Shown: piece by piece, positions 10,451-20,519 of the stretch
Position numbering within the stretch: the first letter of the stretch is position 1
Layout of the letters: the number at the start of each line of letters is the position of its first letter
Source of the DNA: Wyeomyia smithii
Lineage: Eukaryota; Arthropoda; Insecta; Diptera; Culicidae
NCBI RefSeq assembly: GCF_029784165.1
Contig: NC_073695.1
Location: forward strand, 145,971,946-146,035,945
Direction of reading: 5' to 3'
DNA length: 64,000 bases
Program-made: the position numbers and the translations under genes
The notes under the pieces: generated by a model
Database searches by the model: none
The model's input: the letters and a program-made list of their open reading frames with translations, nothing else
Told to the model about the DNA's origin: nothing

Positions 10451-10914
10451 TCATAAATACTTAAACTACTAACAACCCGATAGTGTAGAAGGAGAAACTG
10501 GCAATAAGGCCGATTGCTTGTGCGCGCTTTTATTTTCATGTAATTTATTCTTTTAAAGTGTGTTTTGCGAGAAAATAAATAGTGAAATCTACTAAAATTA
10601 CTTGTGTTGGTGTTCCAAACAACAGAACTATCGGAATATGCAGTCTTTGGAGGATTTTGTGCGAGATAAGTGATATTATTTTTTTAGATTTTTTTTTCTG
10701 TTTAAGTTGCTTGTGTTGACATACTTTATACTCGATCAATTGTTTTTTGACATGTAGGCGGCGCTGCATTTTTTTGCTTTGATCATCAACGTGTAGATTC
10801 ATACAGATCTGTTTTGTATGTATTTTCGGTTTAGAGTAAAGGGAAAATAAACTGATTTTTTACTAAAATGTTTGTTAATATACAGAGGATTTCTTGTTCA
10901 TACGAATGTGTCAC
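10451..10914. other. AT-rich spacer
   Basis: No gene recognised. Short open frames (for example minus strand 10545-10802) are lysine-rich chance frames in AT-rich DNA. Confidence 0.4.
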
Positions 10915-11666
10915 TTAACCGTTATGTACTCGGCAAGGTACCCGGGTACCTTTTCAGACTTAATTGCTTTTAAAAACAAGGATAACCTCAACTCAGCCAG
11001 CTGAAACTTATGGAATGCTCCTAACTAATGGAAATAAACCATTTCCTATCATCAAACTGTTTATAGCAGCAGCGGGGGTCGGAGGGGAAGGCTTCGATTT
11101 TTTTACCCCATAAGTACTCGGCAGGGTACCCGGGTACCCCCAAAATGAAATGGGCCTTGCTTTTTCATTTCTTGACCGATTTTCGATCTTGGCCTGTCAA
11201 AAGATTGAAAAATCTATCTACTTTTAGAATCCGTGACCGACATGAACCTTTGACTACATCTGGTTCCTGTAAATCCGGATCTTTGGGAGCATGTTCCGGC
11301 GAGACAAATTGTTACAACTGTCAATGAAACCGACCTATATTGGTATCTAAATTCATGAAATCGCTCCAGGAGTTGATTTTCATTCATTTTGAGTCCATCT
11401 GATAAATAATCCGAAATGGCCATTTCAAAGCAGATTTTCGATCTTGGATATGGTCCCGAAGATCAGGATTTATGGGAACCATATGGGGACCAATCGTTGT
11501 TTAGGTCCCGTATAATAAAAATAGATAAATTTTCCAATCTTTTGACGGGTCAAGTTCGAAAATCGGTCAAGAATTGAATAAGTAAGAAGCATTTCATTTT
11601 GGTGGGTACCCGAGTACCTTGCCGAGTACTTACGTGTGTTGAAATTGCCGAGTACATAACGGTTAA
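10915..11666. mobile_element. TTAA-flanked foldback MITE with nested inverted repeats
   Basis: The outer ends are perfect inverted repeats: CCGTTATGTACTCGGCAA at 10919-10936 and its complement at 11645-11662, each preceded or followed by TTAA (10915-10918, 11663-11666), the piggyBac-type target duplication. Inside, a second pair of imperfect inverted arms of about 115 bp runs from 11111 to about 11228 and from about 11514 to 11632. These start with a shorter version of the same motif (TAAGTACTCGGCA, then GGTACCCGGGTACC). There is no transposase ORF, so it would depend on a piggyBac-like transposase elsewhere; that link is inferred from TTAA and the CC start. Confidence 0.75.
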
Positions 11667-12156
11667 CAAAATTTTTTAGAGGTTCGGGTTTATGTTTCGG
11701 AGAACATTGGACTTTGTTCGCGGGGATTTTATTTGACAATATTCGACTATCAGTTTAGATGTAATGGAAATATATGATGTGGTAAAACCTCTTTGCTGGT
11801 AAAAGATTAATTTGCTACTAATGATAGTTATCTCAAATCGTCGGATAATAATAAGCGTATAACTACACTATCTATGTACACATTCACCCCTAACCTCAAA
11901 ACATAAAATAGTAAAATTGCTATATAAATAATCTAAAAATTCAACTGTTAAAATACAATATAAATTCATCCATTATCGACCCGCAATATCTAACAGATGT
12001 ATCCCAGTGTCTCCCTTTCCTACTAAAATTTCCCATCTAATGTAACATTTATGAGAGCAAGTAGAGTTTTCTGCGGTTCTCTTAAGTAAAAGTTGGATTA
12101 ACATTCCTTTTCCATTCCCCCACAGTTGCGAGGACGTGGCCAGGGCGGTAACAGTT
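11667..12156. other. Spacer left of the tandem array
   Basis: AT-rich, no gene. Its last part (12100-12130) is a pyrimidine-rich tract ending in CCCCCACAG, like a splice acceptor, followed by a GC-rich 30-base stretch that stops where the array begins. I cannot tie it to a gene. Confidence 0.4.
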
Positions 12157-12332
12157 CTCTGGAGACATCTGACCTTTGTTTAGTAACATTTTAATTAGAT
12201 CCTAAAATCATATTACTGCTCAGGATCGAAGGTAATTTGTTCTCATGAACAGAGTATTGTTGCTATCACCAACTACGAAGTTGTGCAAAATATTTTTCCA
12301 GGTGTTTATCATTTGATTTATTTGGCATTCTG

Positions 12333-14150
12333 TCATGAAATAGCCTGATAAACAAAGTTTTTCCAATTCACTCGGTTATTAGCTGCTGCTCTCCAATCCC
12401 CGTGTACCTCCGCCATATCTTGCTCCACCTGGTCTACCCATCTTGCTCGCTGCGCTCCTGGTCGTCTTCTTCCTGCCAGGCTCGAGGCAAACACCATCTT
12501 CGCAGGGTAGTTGTCCGGCATTCCTGCAACGTGCCCTGCCCAGCGTATTCGTCCAGTTTTGGCCACCTTTTAAATACTGGGTTTGAGCTCAAGGTTCATC
12601 ATTCGCCTCTATATTCTGTTCTCCTGCACGCCGCCAAAGATCGTCCTTAGTACCCGTCCTTCGAAAACTCCGAGCACTCGCAAGTCCTCCTCGAGCATTG
12701 TCTACGTTTCATGCCCGTAGAGAACAACCGGTCTTATGAGCGTTTTGTACAGGTTACACTTCGTACGGGGGCTTAGTCTGTTCGACCGTAATTGCTTGTG
12801 GAGCCCATAGTAGGCACGACTTCCGCTGATAATACGCCTCCGGATCTCACGGCTGGTATCATTGTCCTCGGTTACCAGTGAGCCAAGATAGACAAACTCG
12901 TCGACTACCTCGAACTCATCGCCGTCGATCGTAATGCTACTACCTAAACGATGTCGGTCGGCTTCGGTTCCGCCGGCTAGCATATACTTCGTTTTAGACG
13001 TATTTATCTGCAACCCTATCCTCCCTGCTTCCCGTTTTAGTCTGGTGTACTGTTCTGCACCGCCGCAGTTGTTCTGCCGACAATGTCCGGGTCATCAGCA
13101 AAGCAAACGAATTGACTGGATTTGTTGAAAATCGTACCCCGCGTGTTGATGTCCGCTCGATTCATTACACCCTGTAGCGCAATATTGAATAGCAGGCAGG
13201 AGAGACCATCACCCTGTCGAAGCCCCCTGCGGGATTCAAATGGACCCGACAATCCACACGAAATCCGCACACAGCACTGCGTCCCATCCACCGTTGCCAT
13301 TATCAGTCTAATAAGCTTCCCCGGAAAGCCGTTTTCGTCCATGGCCTTCCATAGCTCTTTTCGGTTGATAGTGTCGTACGCGGCTTCAAAGTCGATGAAT
13401 AGGTGTTGGGTGGGGGTTCTGTATTCACGGCATTTCTGGAGGATCTGCCGTATGGTAAAGATTTGGTCCGTCGTATACCGTCCTTTCACGAAGCCGGCCT
13501 TCCCACAAATCTGTTGGCTAGGGTTGAGAGGAGGCAGAATATGATTTGGAACAGCACTTTGTAGGCGGCATTCAGGACGGTGATCACACGATAGTTCCCA
13601 CAGTCCAATTTGTCGCCTTTTTTATAGATAGGGCAGATAACCCCATCCTTCCACTCCTCCGGTAGCTGTTCTGTATCCCAAATTCTTCCAATAAGCCGGT
13701 GCAAACAGCTGGCCAGCTTCTCCGGGCCCATCCTAATAAGCTCCGCTCCGAGGCCATCCTTCCCAGCCAATTTATTGTTTTCCAGCTGCTTGATGGCATC
13801 CTTAACCTCGCCAATTGTTGGGGCTGGCACGTCTTCTACATTTGTTGCACCGGCGGGATCGCTTTCTCCGCCGCCATGGTCTCCTGCCTGAGCGCCATTC
13901 AGGTGTTCGTCGAAGTGCTGCTTCCACCTTTCGGTCACCTCACGATCGTCCATCAGAATACTACCATATTTATCCCGGCATATTTCGGCTCGCGGCACAA
14001 AGCCTCTGCGGGATGCATTGAGCTTCTGATAAAACTTTCGCGTTTCCAGAGAATGATGCAGCTGTTCCAGTTCTGCAAACTCCTCCTCCTCCAGGCGGCG
14101 CCTTTTCTCCCGGAATATTTGGGTTCGCTGCATCTTCTTCTGTCTATGTC
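12333..14150 (-). pseudogene. Truncated, broken LINE reverse transcriptase in unit 1
   Basis: Minus strand. It starts in the middle of a LINE ORF2 (no endonuclease), with a charged helix (EKRRRLEEEEFAELEQL, about 14090), then RT blocks: NNKLAGKDGLGAELI, EEWKDGVICPIYKKGD, NYRVITVL, a frame change near 13490, then AGFVKGRYTTDQIF, LFIDFEAAYDT (catalytic D), RRGLRQGDGLS and FADDPDIVGRT (FADD), then YLGSLVTEDNDTSREIRRRI. A stop replaces the Trp after YGHET (about 12702). The thumb/C-terminal part (RIRWAGHVAGM) continues in another frame to a stop at 12333. This unit alone has a one-base deletion near 13058 that splits the RT again. The motifs resemble the widespread arthropod endonuclease-RT group, possibly RTE-related; the clade is uncertain. 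Confidence 0.88.
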
Positions 14151-14314
14151 TTTTTACGTTCTGACGAGTGGCTCAGAAGATTATAGCGACGAGTGGCACG
14201 AGATTATAGCGCAAAACGAGAAAATATTAACTCTTCAAATAATCATTTGTGTTCTTCAAATTTCAGTTGTTCAATTTAATATCCGATGAAATGTTTGTTT
14301 ATTATCTGATAAAG

Positions 14315-14409
14315 CTCTTATATAGGCCAAATGATGCATTCCCAATTTACTAGGTCCATAACTCTGCCGACCGTGCTTGGGAAAGCGCGGTAAAACGACC
14401 AATCAGAGG
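14315..14409 (-). promoter_or_regulatory. Minus-strand CCAAT/TATA promoter-like module in the array unit
   Basis: On the minus strand a CCAAT box in reverse (CTCTGATTGGTCG, 14397-14409) lies about 75 bases upstream of TATATAAGAG (14315-14324). The same two boxes with nearly the same spacing recur at the right array edge (33450-33540). The module is present in every unit at about +5174, +10349 and +15523. Downstream on the minus strand comes the RT fragment, but no start codon context links them. Promoter activity is inference. Confidence 0.5.
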
Positions 14410-14684
14410 TCGAATTTTGTGTTTTGACAAGGCTTAAGAGTTATCAATAGTACAATAGTTCGAATGATAAAATTGCAATTTCATGCATTTGGTAGGAATC
14501 TTAGAAGATTTTATAATCGATTGCTGCAAAAACGAAGGAAATCCATCGAAAACTAACCGATTTATTAGCATTTGAAATTTTTCTCACTTTTTTCAGTTTT
14601 AGATTTTCATTTCACATCCCTATGTAGCCGAACTTCCTGAGAGAAGTATTCTAATTCAAAATTAAATCTTCATTAATTCATTTG

Positions 14685-14702
14685 TTGTCCTTATAAGGAC
14701 AA
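14685..14702. other. Perfect 18-base palindrome hairpin
   Basis: TTGTCCTTATAAGGACAA is self-complementary. It occurs in a context (AT-rich, followed by TTCAATTTATC) shared with the other hairpins at 15087 and 16658, so these are diverged copies of one module. In unit 3 the flank has a small deletion. Confidence 0.6.
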
Positions 14703-15086
14703 TTGTTCAATTTATCATAGGATGCAGTGTTTATCTTACATCTCTGTGTTACCTTGATAGTGAGGACTAAGGCGCACGGTCAACACAATGAGAAAGGTGT
14801 TTTCACATCGAAAACTAGACATGGCTTTACTGGAGGAAGTGTTGGCAAATGCATCTACCGCTAATACCACCGCTATCATACGAAAGCGCGTCGTTTCATG
14901 TGGGGAATATCAACAACAAAAAATGACGCGCGTCTAAGCATAACCCGAACTGTTTCGCCGTGCTGCTCCCATTTACCTTTACATCGGCCTCAGGGAAGTA
15001 CCGGCTGCATCTGCATCTACCGCTGAGGCTGTCACTATACTGCTATTGGTACTAAAAGCTATTAACTCTTCAAATAAGTGTTTTAT

Positions 15087-15104
15087 TTGTTCTCAAAAGA
15101 ACAA
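15087..15104 (-). other. Hairpin with 7-bp stem and TTTG loop (minus strand)
   Basis: TTGTTCT, 4-base loop, AGAACAA. Read on the minus strand the loop is TTTG and A-rich sequence follows, the general shape of a metazoan histone 3'-end stem-loop. It lies about 600 bases downstream (minus strand) of the TATA-like box at 15699-15708, with the MITE in between. No histone coding sequence was confirmed. Confidence 0.45.
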
Positions 15105-15197
15105 TGTTTCAATTCAAAATCGGATTTACGCAATCGCATCTCTGTAATGTTACCGACAATAATATTCTTCTGAACAAAATGATACAACTTTCCCATT

Positions 15198-15345
15198 AGG
15201 CCTCTGCCATAATAGACGCGAAAAGCGACGCGAACCGATTCGCTCGGCTGTAGGTTAATGTACAGCCATCAGTAGAGCTGTGCATTAACCTACGGCCGAG
15301 CGAATCGGTTCGCGCCGCTTTTCGCGTCTACTATGGCAGAGGCCT
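15198..15345. mobile_element. 148-bp hairpin MITE with TTA flanks (unit 1)
   Basis: Two arms of about 63 bases, complementary except for three positions, separated by about 20 bases. The ends are AGGCCTCTGCC and its complement, with TTA on both sides. A 3-bp TTA/TWA duplication points to PIF/Harbinger-type mobilisation (inference). It has no coding capacity. It lies at the same place in all four units, so it inserted before the array was amplified. Confidence 0.75.
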
Positions 15346-15364
15346 TAGAGAAAGTTGCTGGCTG

Positions 15365-15640
15365 ATGTATTCACTTCATGCAAGCCTGCTGCTGATGCTT
15401 CCCGCTACCACGCTGAAACAGCATTTTAGTGAAGGGAGTGTCGTTGCATCAGCTGACCCTGCTACTATCGATGCTGATATACCCGCTGCAACAGTTAAGC
15501 TATGCATAGCCATGCCACAGTTGTGGCCGCTATACGCTGGCCCAACTGCTGAGCAACTGCAACGCTATCCGTAGCCATGCCACAGTTGTGGCCGCTATCC
15601 GCTATCGATGGTACCCACTGCTCGCTCCCGCTGCTGCTAA
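15365..15640. repeat. GC-richer block with short direct repeats
   Basis: The phrase TAGCCATGCCACAGTTGTGG occurs at about 15509 and 15573, each followed by CCGCTAT. GCTGCT/ACCGCT triplets recur throughout. A plus-strand frame of 69 codons (15365-15574) is conserved in all units but so is the DNA, so this is not evidence of coding. Copies lie at about +5174 steps. Confidence 0.5.
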
Positions 15641-15698
15641 GGGAGGACTGCTGTCGTCGCTGTTCAGAACTATTATGAGCGGCTTCTACTAAAACAGG

Positions 15699-15708
15699 CT
15701 CTTACATA
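15699..15708 (-). promoter_or_regulatory. Degenerate TATA-like box (minus strand)
   Basis: CTCTTACATA on the plus strand reads TATGTAAGAG on the minus strand. It is followed by a leader (CCTGTTTTAG, CATAATAGTTC, ACAGCGACGACAGCAG) that is almost the same as the leader downstream of the TATA box at 33450-33459. This ties the two modules together. Confidence 0.4.
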
Positions 15709-16042
15709 TGGATGAAAATAGGAAAGAATTATTTTACGTACGTGGTGGAATGATAAAACTTGAAAAATATGTGTGACTTCATTCCGGCTCAGAGCGATCA
15801 TTTGATAAGCTCCACCTCTTTTTTCAGTTTCTAAAGTTTTTCCTCAGTTTCGTAGCACGGATGCACAAAAATGATTTCTTGTCGAGCCGGACCGATAGCA
15901 CTCTCATTGAAGCAACAAAATAACATGTTTTGGGTCGTGTTGTGCAGCTTGGTTGAAGAAAATGTTCCCGTCCCCGTGTCGCATGTAAGCAGATTATTGC
16001 GTTCAGTAGACAGTAGATAGTGTATCCAGCGAATAAACACCG

Positions 16043-16286
16043 ATGGTGCTCTCACACACGCAACGGTTTTAACCCGTATCTTATTGCGGTTTGTAACATC
16101 AAGCGATTTCGTTTGCTCGCTGTTGCGTGTTGCATCATGTTGCAACTTGGCAGCTGGGAGACGACGAAATTCTGTTTATGCTGATTGATTGAATCGACTT
16201 CATATTAGCTCTGCATAGTCGAACTAACTGCTTTTGTGAATGCGTTCTAACAGGGCAGTTTATTATTCAATGTCGGTTATGCTGAT
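16043..16286. repeat. 244-bp direct repeat R1 (unit 1)
   Basis: Repeated 1042 bases further on at 17085-17328 (R2) with very few differences. R2's end is exactly the boundary between adjacent 5.17-kb units. Pairs recur in the other units. Confidence 0.85.
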
Positions 16287-16657
16287 CGCAGCCTTCGCGC
16301 TGCCCCTACAGTGGGGGGTTTACTAAATAAAGTGAAAGTAAAAATTAGACAACTACAACAGAATTTGATTGCATCCCGCACAGAATGTCTGCTTGTGTTG
16401 ATGCCAGAAAATTATTAACCTTCAATTATTTTTTATTTGCCTTGAAAAAAGCATGTTGCGGTTCAAAATCGGTTGCTAATTACAACCTTTGAGCTGCCCT
16501 AACATTGGGGGAATTAAGATACACGGACAACATGCACTGTGGAAGCTATTTCACATTCAGTAAATTAGACGGGTGCGACAAATTTGAATTGCTAGGATGG
16601 AACACAGAATGCTTGCTTGCGTTGACAAAAATTATTTACTTTCAATGACTTGTTTAT

Positions 16658-16974
16658 TTGCCTTAAAAAGGCATTTTGATTTCCGAAATTGGATTTCCTG
16701 ATGGCAATCTTCATGCTGCCCCAACACGGGGGGAATAATGGCAGTCTGGCGACACACGCTGAGAAGAACCGCGCTGCTCTTGGGACGTGATGACCAACCA
16801 CAGGGCAAGTGATTTGTTTAATTTGAAGCCAACCACAGGCGCAACCGGCTGCTATGGTCTGTTACTGCTTAGTGCCGATATCTGCTGTTACTGCTGTCAA
16901 CGTTGTGGACGGTCTATCCAGTTCACCTTCCGACTAATGAATGTAGCTAGTTTTCCCAGAAACACTCTTTTATA
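16658..16974 (-). other. TATA-like box plus terminal hairpin module (minus strand)
   Basis: Minus-strand TATAAAAGAG (16965-16974) lies about 300 bases upstream of a hairpin TGCCTT / T-rich loop / AAGGCA (16658-16673; loop one T longer in the other units). A weaker hairpin of the same family lies at about 16438-16454. A minus-strand open frame of about 69 codons (16592-16801) lies between but has no recognisable family. It could be a short pol II transcript or a decayed gene; neither is shown. Confidence 0.4.
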
Positions 16975-17084
16975 GCCGAAGGGTGCTACGTAATAGGCCA
17001 CGCCTTTTAGTTCAGGTTTACCATTTCCTTATATTCTTTAGACGAATTATTCCACAATTCGCATTTGATTTTTTTATCGAGCGA

Positions 17085-17328
17085 ATGGTGCTCTCACACA
17101 CGCAACGGTTTTAACCCGTATCTTATTGCGGTTTGTAACATCAAGCGATTTCGTTTGTTCGCTGTTGCGTGTTGCATCATGTTACAACTTGGCAGCTGGG
17201 AGAAGACGAAATTCTGTTTATGCTGATTGATTGAATCGACTTCATATTAGCTCTGCATAGTCGAACTAACTGCTTTTGTGAATGCGTTCTAACAGGGCAG
17301 TTTATTATTCAATGTCGGTTATGCTGAT
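17085..17328. repeat. 244-bp direct repeat R2 (unit 1), at the unit junction
   Basis: Second copy of R1. It is followed directly by the start of unit 2. In unit 4 it is followed instead by another copy of the inter-repeat stretch. Confidence 0.85.
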
Positions 17329-17505
17329 CTCTGGAGACATCTGACCTTTGTTTAGTAACATTTTAATTAGATCCTAAATTTCATATTACTGCTCAGGATC
17401 GAAGGTGATTTGTTCTCATAAACAGAGTATTGTTGCTATCACCAACCACGAAGTTGTGCAAAATATTTTTCCAGGTGTTTATCATTTGATTTATTTGGCA
17501 TTCTG

Positions 17506-19307
17506 TCATGAAATAGCCGGATAAACAAAGTTTTTCCAATTCACTCGGTTATTAGCTGCTGCTCTCCAATCCCCGTGTACCTCCGCCATATCTTGCTCCA
17601 CCTGGTCTACCCATCTTGCTCGCTGCGCTCCTGGTTGTCTTCTTCCTGCCAGGCTCGAGGCAAACACCATCTTCGCAGGGTAGTTGTCCGGCATTCCTGC
17701 AACGTGCCCTGCCCAGCGTATCCGTCCAGTTTTGGCCACCTTTTAAATACTGGGTTTGAGCTCAAGGTTCATCATTCGCCTCTATATTCTGTTCTCCTGC
17801 ACGCCGCCAAAGATCGTCCTTAGTACCCGTCCTTCGAAAACTCCGAGCACTCGCAAGTCTTCCTCGAGCATTGTCTACGTTTCATGCCCGTAGAGAACAA
17901 CCGGTCTTATGAGCGTTTTGTACAGGTTACACTTCGTACGGGGGCTTAGTCTGTTCGACCGTAATTGCTTGTGGAGCCCATAGTAGGCACGACTTCCGCT
18001 GATAATACGCCTCCGGATCTCACGGCTGGTATCATTGTCCTCGGTTACCAGTGAGCCAAGATAGACAAACTCGTCGACTACCTCGAACTCATCGCCGTCG
18101 ATCGTAATGCTACTACCTAAACGATGTCGGTCGGCTTCGGTTCCGCCGGCTAGCATATACTTCGTTTTAGACGTATTTATCTGCAACCCTATCCTCCCTG
18201 CTTCCCGTTTTAGTCTGGTGTACTGTTCTGCCACCGCCGCAGTTGTTCTGCCGACAATGTCCGGGTCATCAGCAAAGCAAACGAATTGACTGGATTTGTT
18301 GAAAATCGTACCCCGCGTGTTGATGTCCGCTCGATTCATTACACCCTGTAGCGCAATATTGAATAGCAGGCAGGAGAGACCATCACCCTGTCGAAGCCCC
18401 CTGCGGGATTCAAATGGACCCGACAATCCACACGAAATCCGCACACAGCACTGCGTCCCATCCACCGTTGCCATTATCAGTCCAATAAGCTTCCCCGGAA
18501 AGCCGTTTTCGTCCATGGCCTTCCATAGCTCTTTTCGGTTGATAGTGTCGTACGCGGCTTCAAAGTCGATGAATAGGTGTTGGGTGGGGGTTCTGTATTC
18601 ACGGCATTTCTGGAGGATCTGCCGTATGGTAAAGATTTGGTCCGTCGTATACCGTCCTTTCACGAAGCCGGCCTTCTCACAAATCTGTTGGCTAGGGTTG
18701 AGAGGAGGCAGAATATGATTTGGAACAGCACTTTGTAGGCGGCATTCAGGACGGTGATCACACGATAGTTCCCACAGTCCAATTTGTCGCCTTTTTTATA
18801 GATAGGGCAGATAACCCCATCCTTCCACTCCTCCGGTAGCTGTTCTGTATCCCAAATTCTTCCAATAAGCCGGTGCAAACAGCTGGCCAGCTTCTCCGGG
18901 CCCATCCTAATAAGCTCCGCTCCGAGGCCATCCTTCCCAGCCAATTTATTGTTTTCCAGCTGCTTGATGGCATCCTTAACCTCGCCAATTGTTGGGGCTG
19001 GCACGTCTTCTACATTTGTTGCACCGGCGGGATCGCTTACTCCGCCGCCTTGGTCTCCTGCCTGAGCGCCATTCAGGTGTTCGTCGAAGTGCTGCTTCCA
19101 CCTTTCGGTCACCTCACGATCGTCCATCAGAATACTACCATATTTATCCCGGCATATTTCGGCTCGCGGCACAAAGCCTCTGCGGGATGCATTGAGCTTC
19201 TGATAAAACTTTCGCGTTTCCAGAGAATGATGCAGCTGTTCCAGTTCTGCAAACTCCTCCTCCTCCAGGCGGCGCCTTTTTTCCCGGAATATTTGGGTTC
19301 GCTGCAT
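17506..19307 (-). pseudogene. Broken LINE reverse transcriptase in unit 2
   Basis: Same gene fragment and shared lesions as unit 1: the frame change near 18664 and the stop after YGHET at 17875. The RT core from AGFVKGRY to YGHET (17875-18663) is one open frame of 262 residues here, with FADD intact. A 5' fragment (18660-19307, 215 residues) precedes it and the RWAGHVAGM tail (17506-17739) follows. Confidence 0.88.
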
Positions 19308-20371
19308 TTTCTTCTGTCTATGTCTTTTTACGTTCTGACGAGTGGCTCAGAAGATTATAGCGACGAGTGGTACGAGATTATAGCGCAAAACGAGAAAATA
19401 TTAACTCTTCAAATAATCATTTGTGTTCTTCAAATTTCAGTTGTTCAATTTAATATCCGATGAAATGTTTGTTTATTATCTGATAAAGCTCTTATATAGG
19501 CCAAATGATGCATTCCCAATTTACTAGGTCCATAACTCTGCCGACCGTGCTTGGGAAAGCGCGGTAAAACGACCAATCAGAGGTCGAATTTTGTGTTTTG
19601 ACAAGGCTTAAGAGTTATCAATAGTACAATAGTTCGAATGATAAAATTGCAATTTTATGCATTTGGTAGGAATCTTAGAAGATTTTATAATCGATTGCTG
19701 CAAAAACGAAGGAAATCCATCGAAAACTAACCGATTTATTAGCATTTGAAATTTTTCTCACTTTTTTCAGTTTAAGATTTTCATTTCACATCCCTATGTA
19801 GCCGAACTTCCTGAGAGAAGTATTCTAATTCAAAATTAAATCTTCATTAATTCATTTGTTGTCCTTATAAGGACAATTGTTCAATTTATCATAGGATGCA
19901 GTGTTTATCTTACATCTCTGTGTTACCTTGATAGTGAGGACTAAGGCGCACGGTCAACACAATGAGAAAGGTGTTTTCACATCGAAAACTAGACACGGCT
20001 TTACTGGAGGAAGTGTTGGCAAATGCATCTACCGCTAATACCACCGCTATCATACGAAAGCGCGTCGTTTCATGTGGGGAATATCAACAACAAAAAATGA
20101 CGCGCGTCTAAGCATAACCCGAACTGTTTCGCCGTGCTGCTCCCATTTACCTTTACATCGGCCTCAGGGAAGTACCGGCTGCATCTGCATCTACCGCTGA
20201 GGCTGTCACTATACTGCTATTGGTACCAAAAGCTATTAACTCTTCAAATAAGTGTTTTATTTGTTCTCAAAAGAACAATGTTTCAATTCAAAATCGGATT
20301 TACGCAATCGCATCTCTGTAATGTTACCGACAATAATATTCTTCTGAACAAAATGATACAACTTTCCCATT

Positions 20372-20519
20372 AGGCCTCTGCCATAATAGACGCGAAAAGC
20401 GACGCGAACCGATTCGCTCGGCTGTAGGTTAATGTACAGCCATCAGTAGAGCTGTGCATTAACCTACGGCCGAGCGAATCGGTTCGCGCCGCTTTTCGCG
20501 TCTACTATGGCAGAGGCCT
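20372..20519. mobile_element. Hairpin MITE, unit 2
   Basis: Same element and position as in unit 1. Confidence 0.75.

Larger units (their letters stand above)
12157..17328. repeat. Tandem array unit 1 (5172 bp)
   Basis: First of four consecutive near-identical units. Order within the unit: RT 3' tail and RT pseudogene on the minus strand (to about 14150), promoter-like and hairpin modules (14230-15110), 148-bp hairpin MITE (15198-15345), short GC-rich repeats (15365-15640), promoter-like module (about 15700), 244-bp repeat R1 (16043-16286), 798 bp with two hairpins, 244-bp repeat R2 (17085-17328). The unit edge is exactly the end of R2. This copy has private differences from the others, including a one-base deletion in the RT near 13058. 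Confidence 0.93.

Noticed and set aside
12402..14289. Plus-strand frames of 60-196 codons opposite the RT pseudogenes (and in each unit)
   Set aside because: Antisense shadows of RT coding DNA, changing with RT lesions.
14821..15440. Plus-strand peptides faintly like histone H2A/H2B C-termini (for example AVLLP near 14959 and LLLMLP...SEG near 15386)
   Set aside because: Matches are short, lie in different frames with stops between, and are on the strand opposite to the promoter-like boxes and T-loop hairpins. The area is rich in GCT/CTG triplets. Not enough to call histone pseudogenes without an HMM search.
15831..16145. Minus-strand frame of 104 codons repeated in every unit
   Set aside because: Conserved only because the whole unit is near-identical. 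No domain, and it overlaps the R1 repeat.
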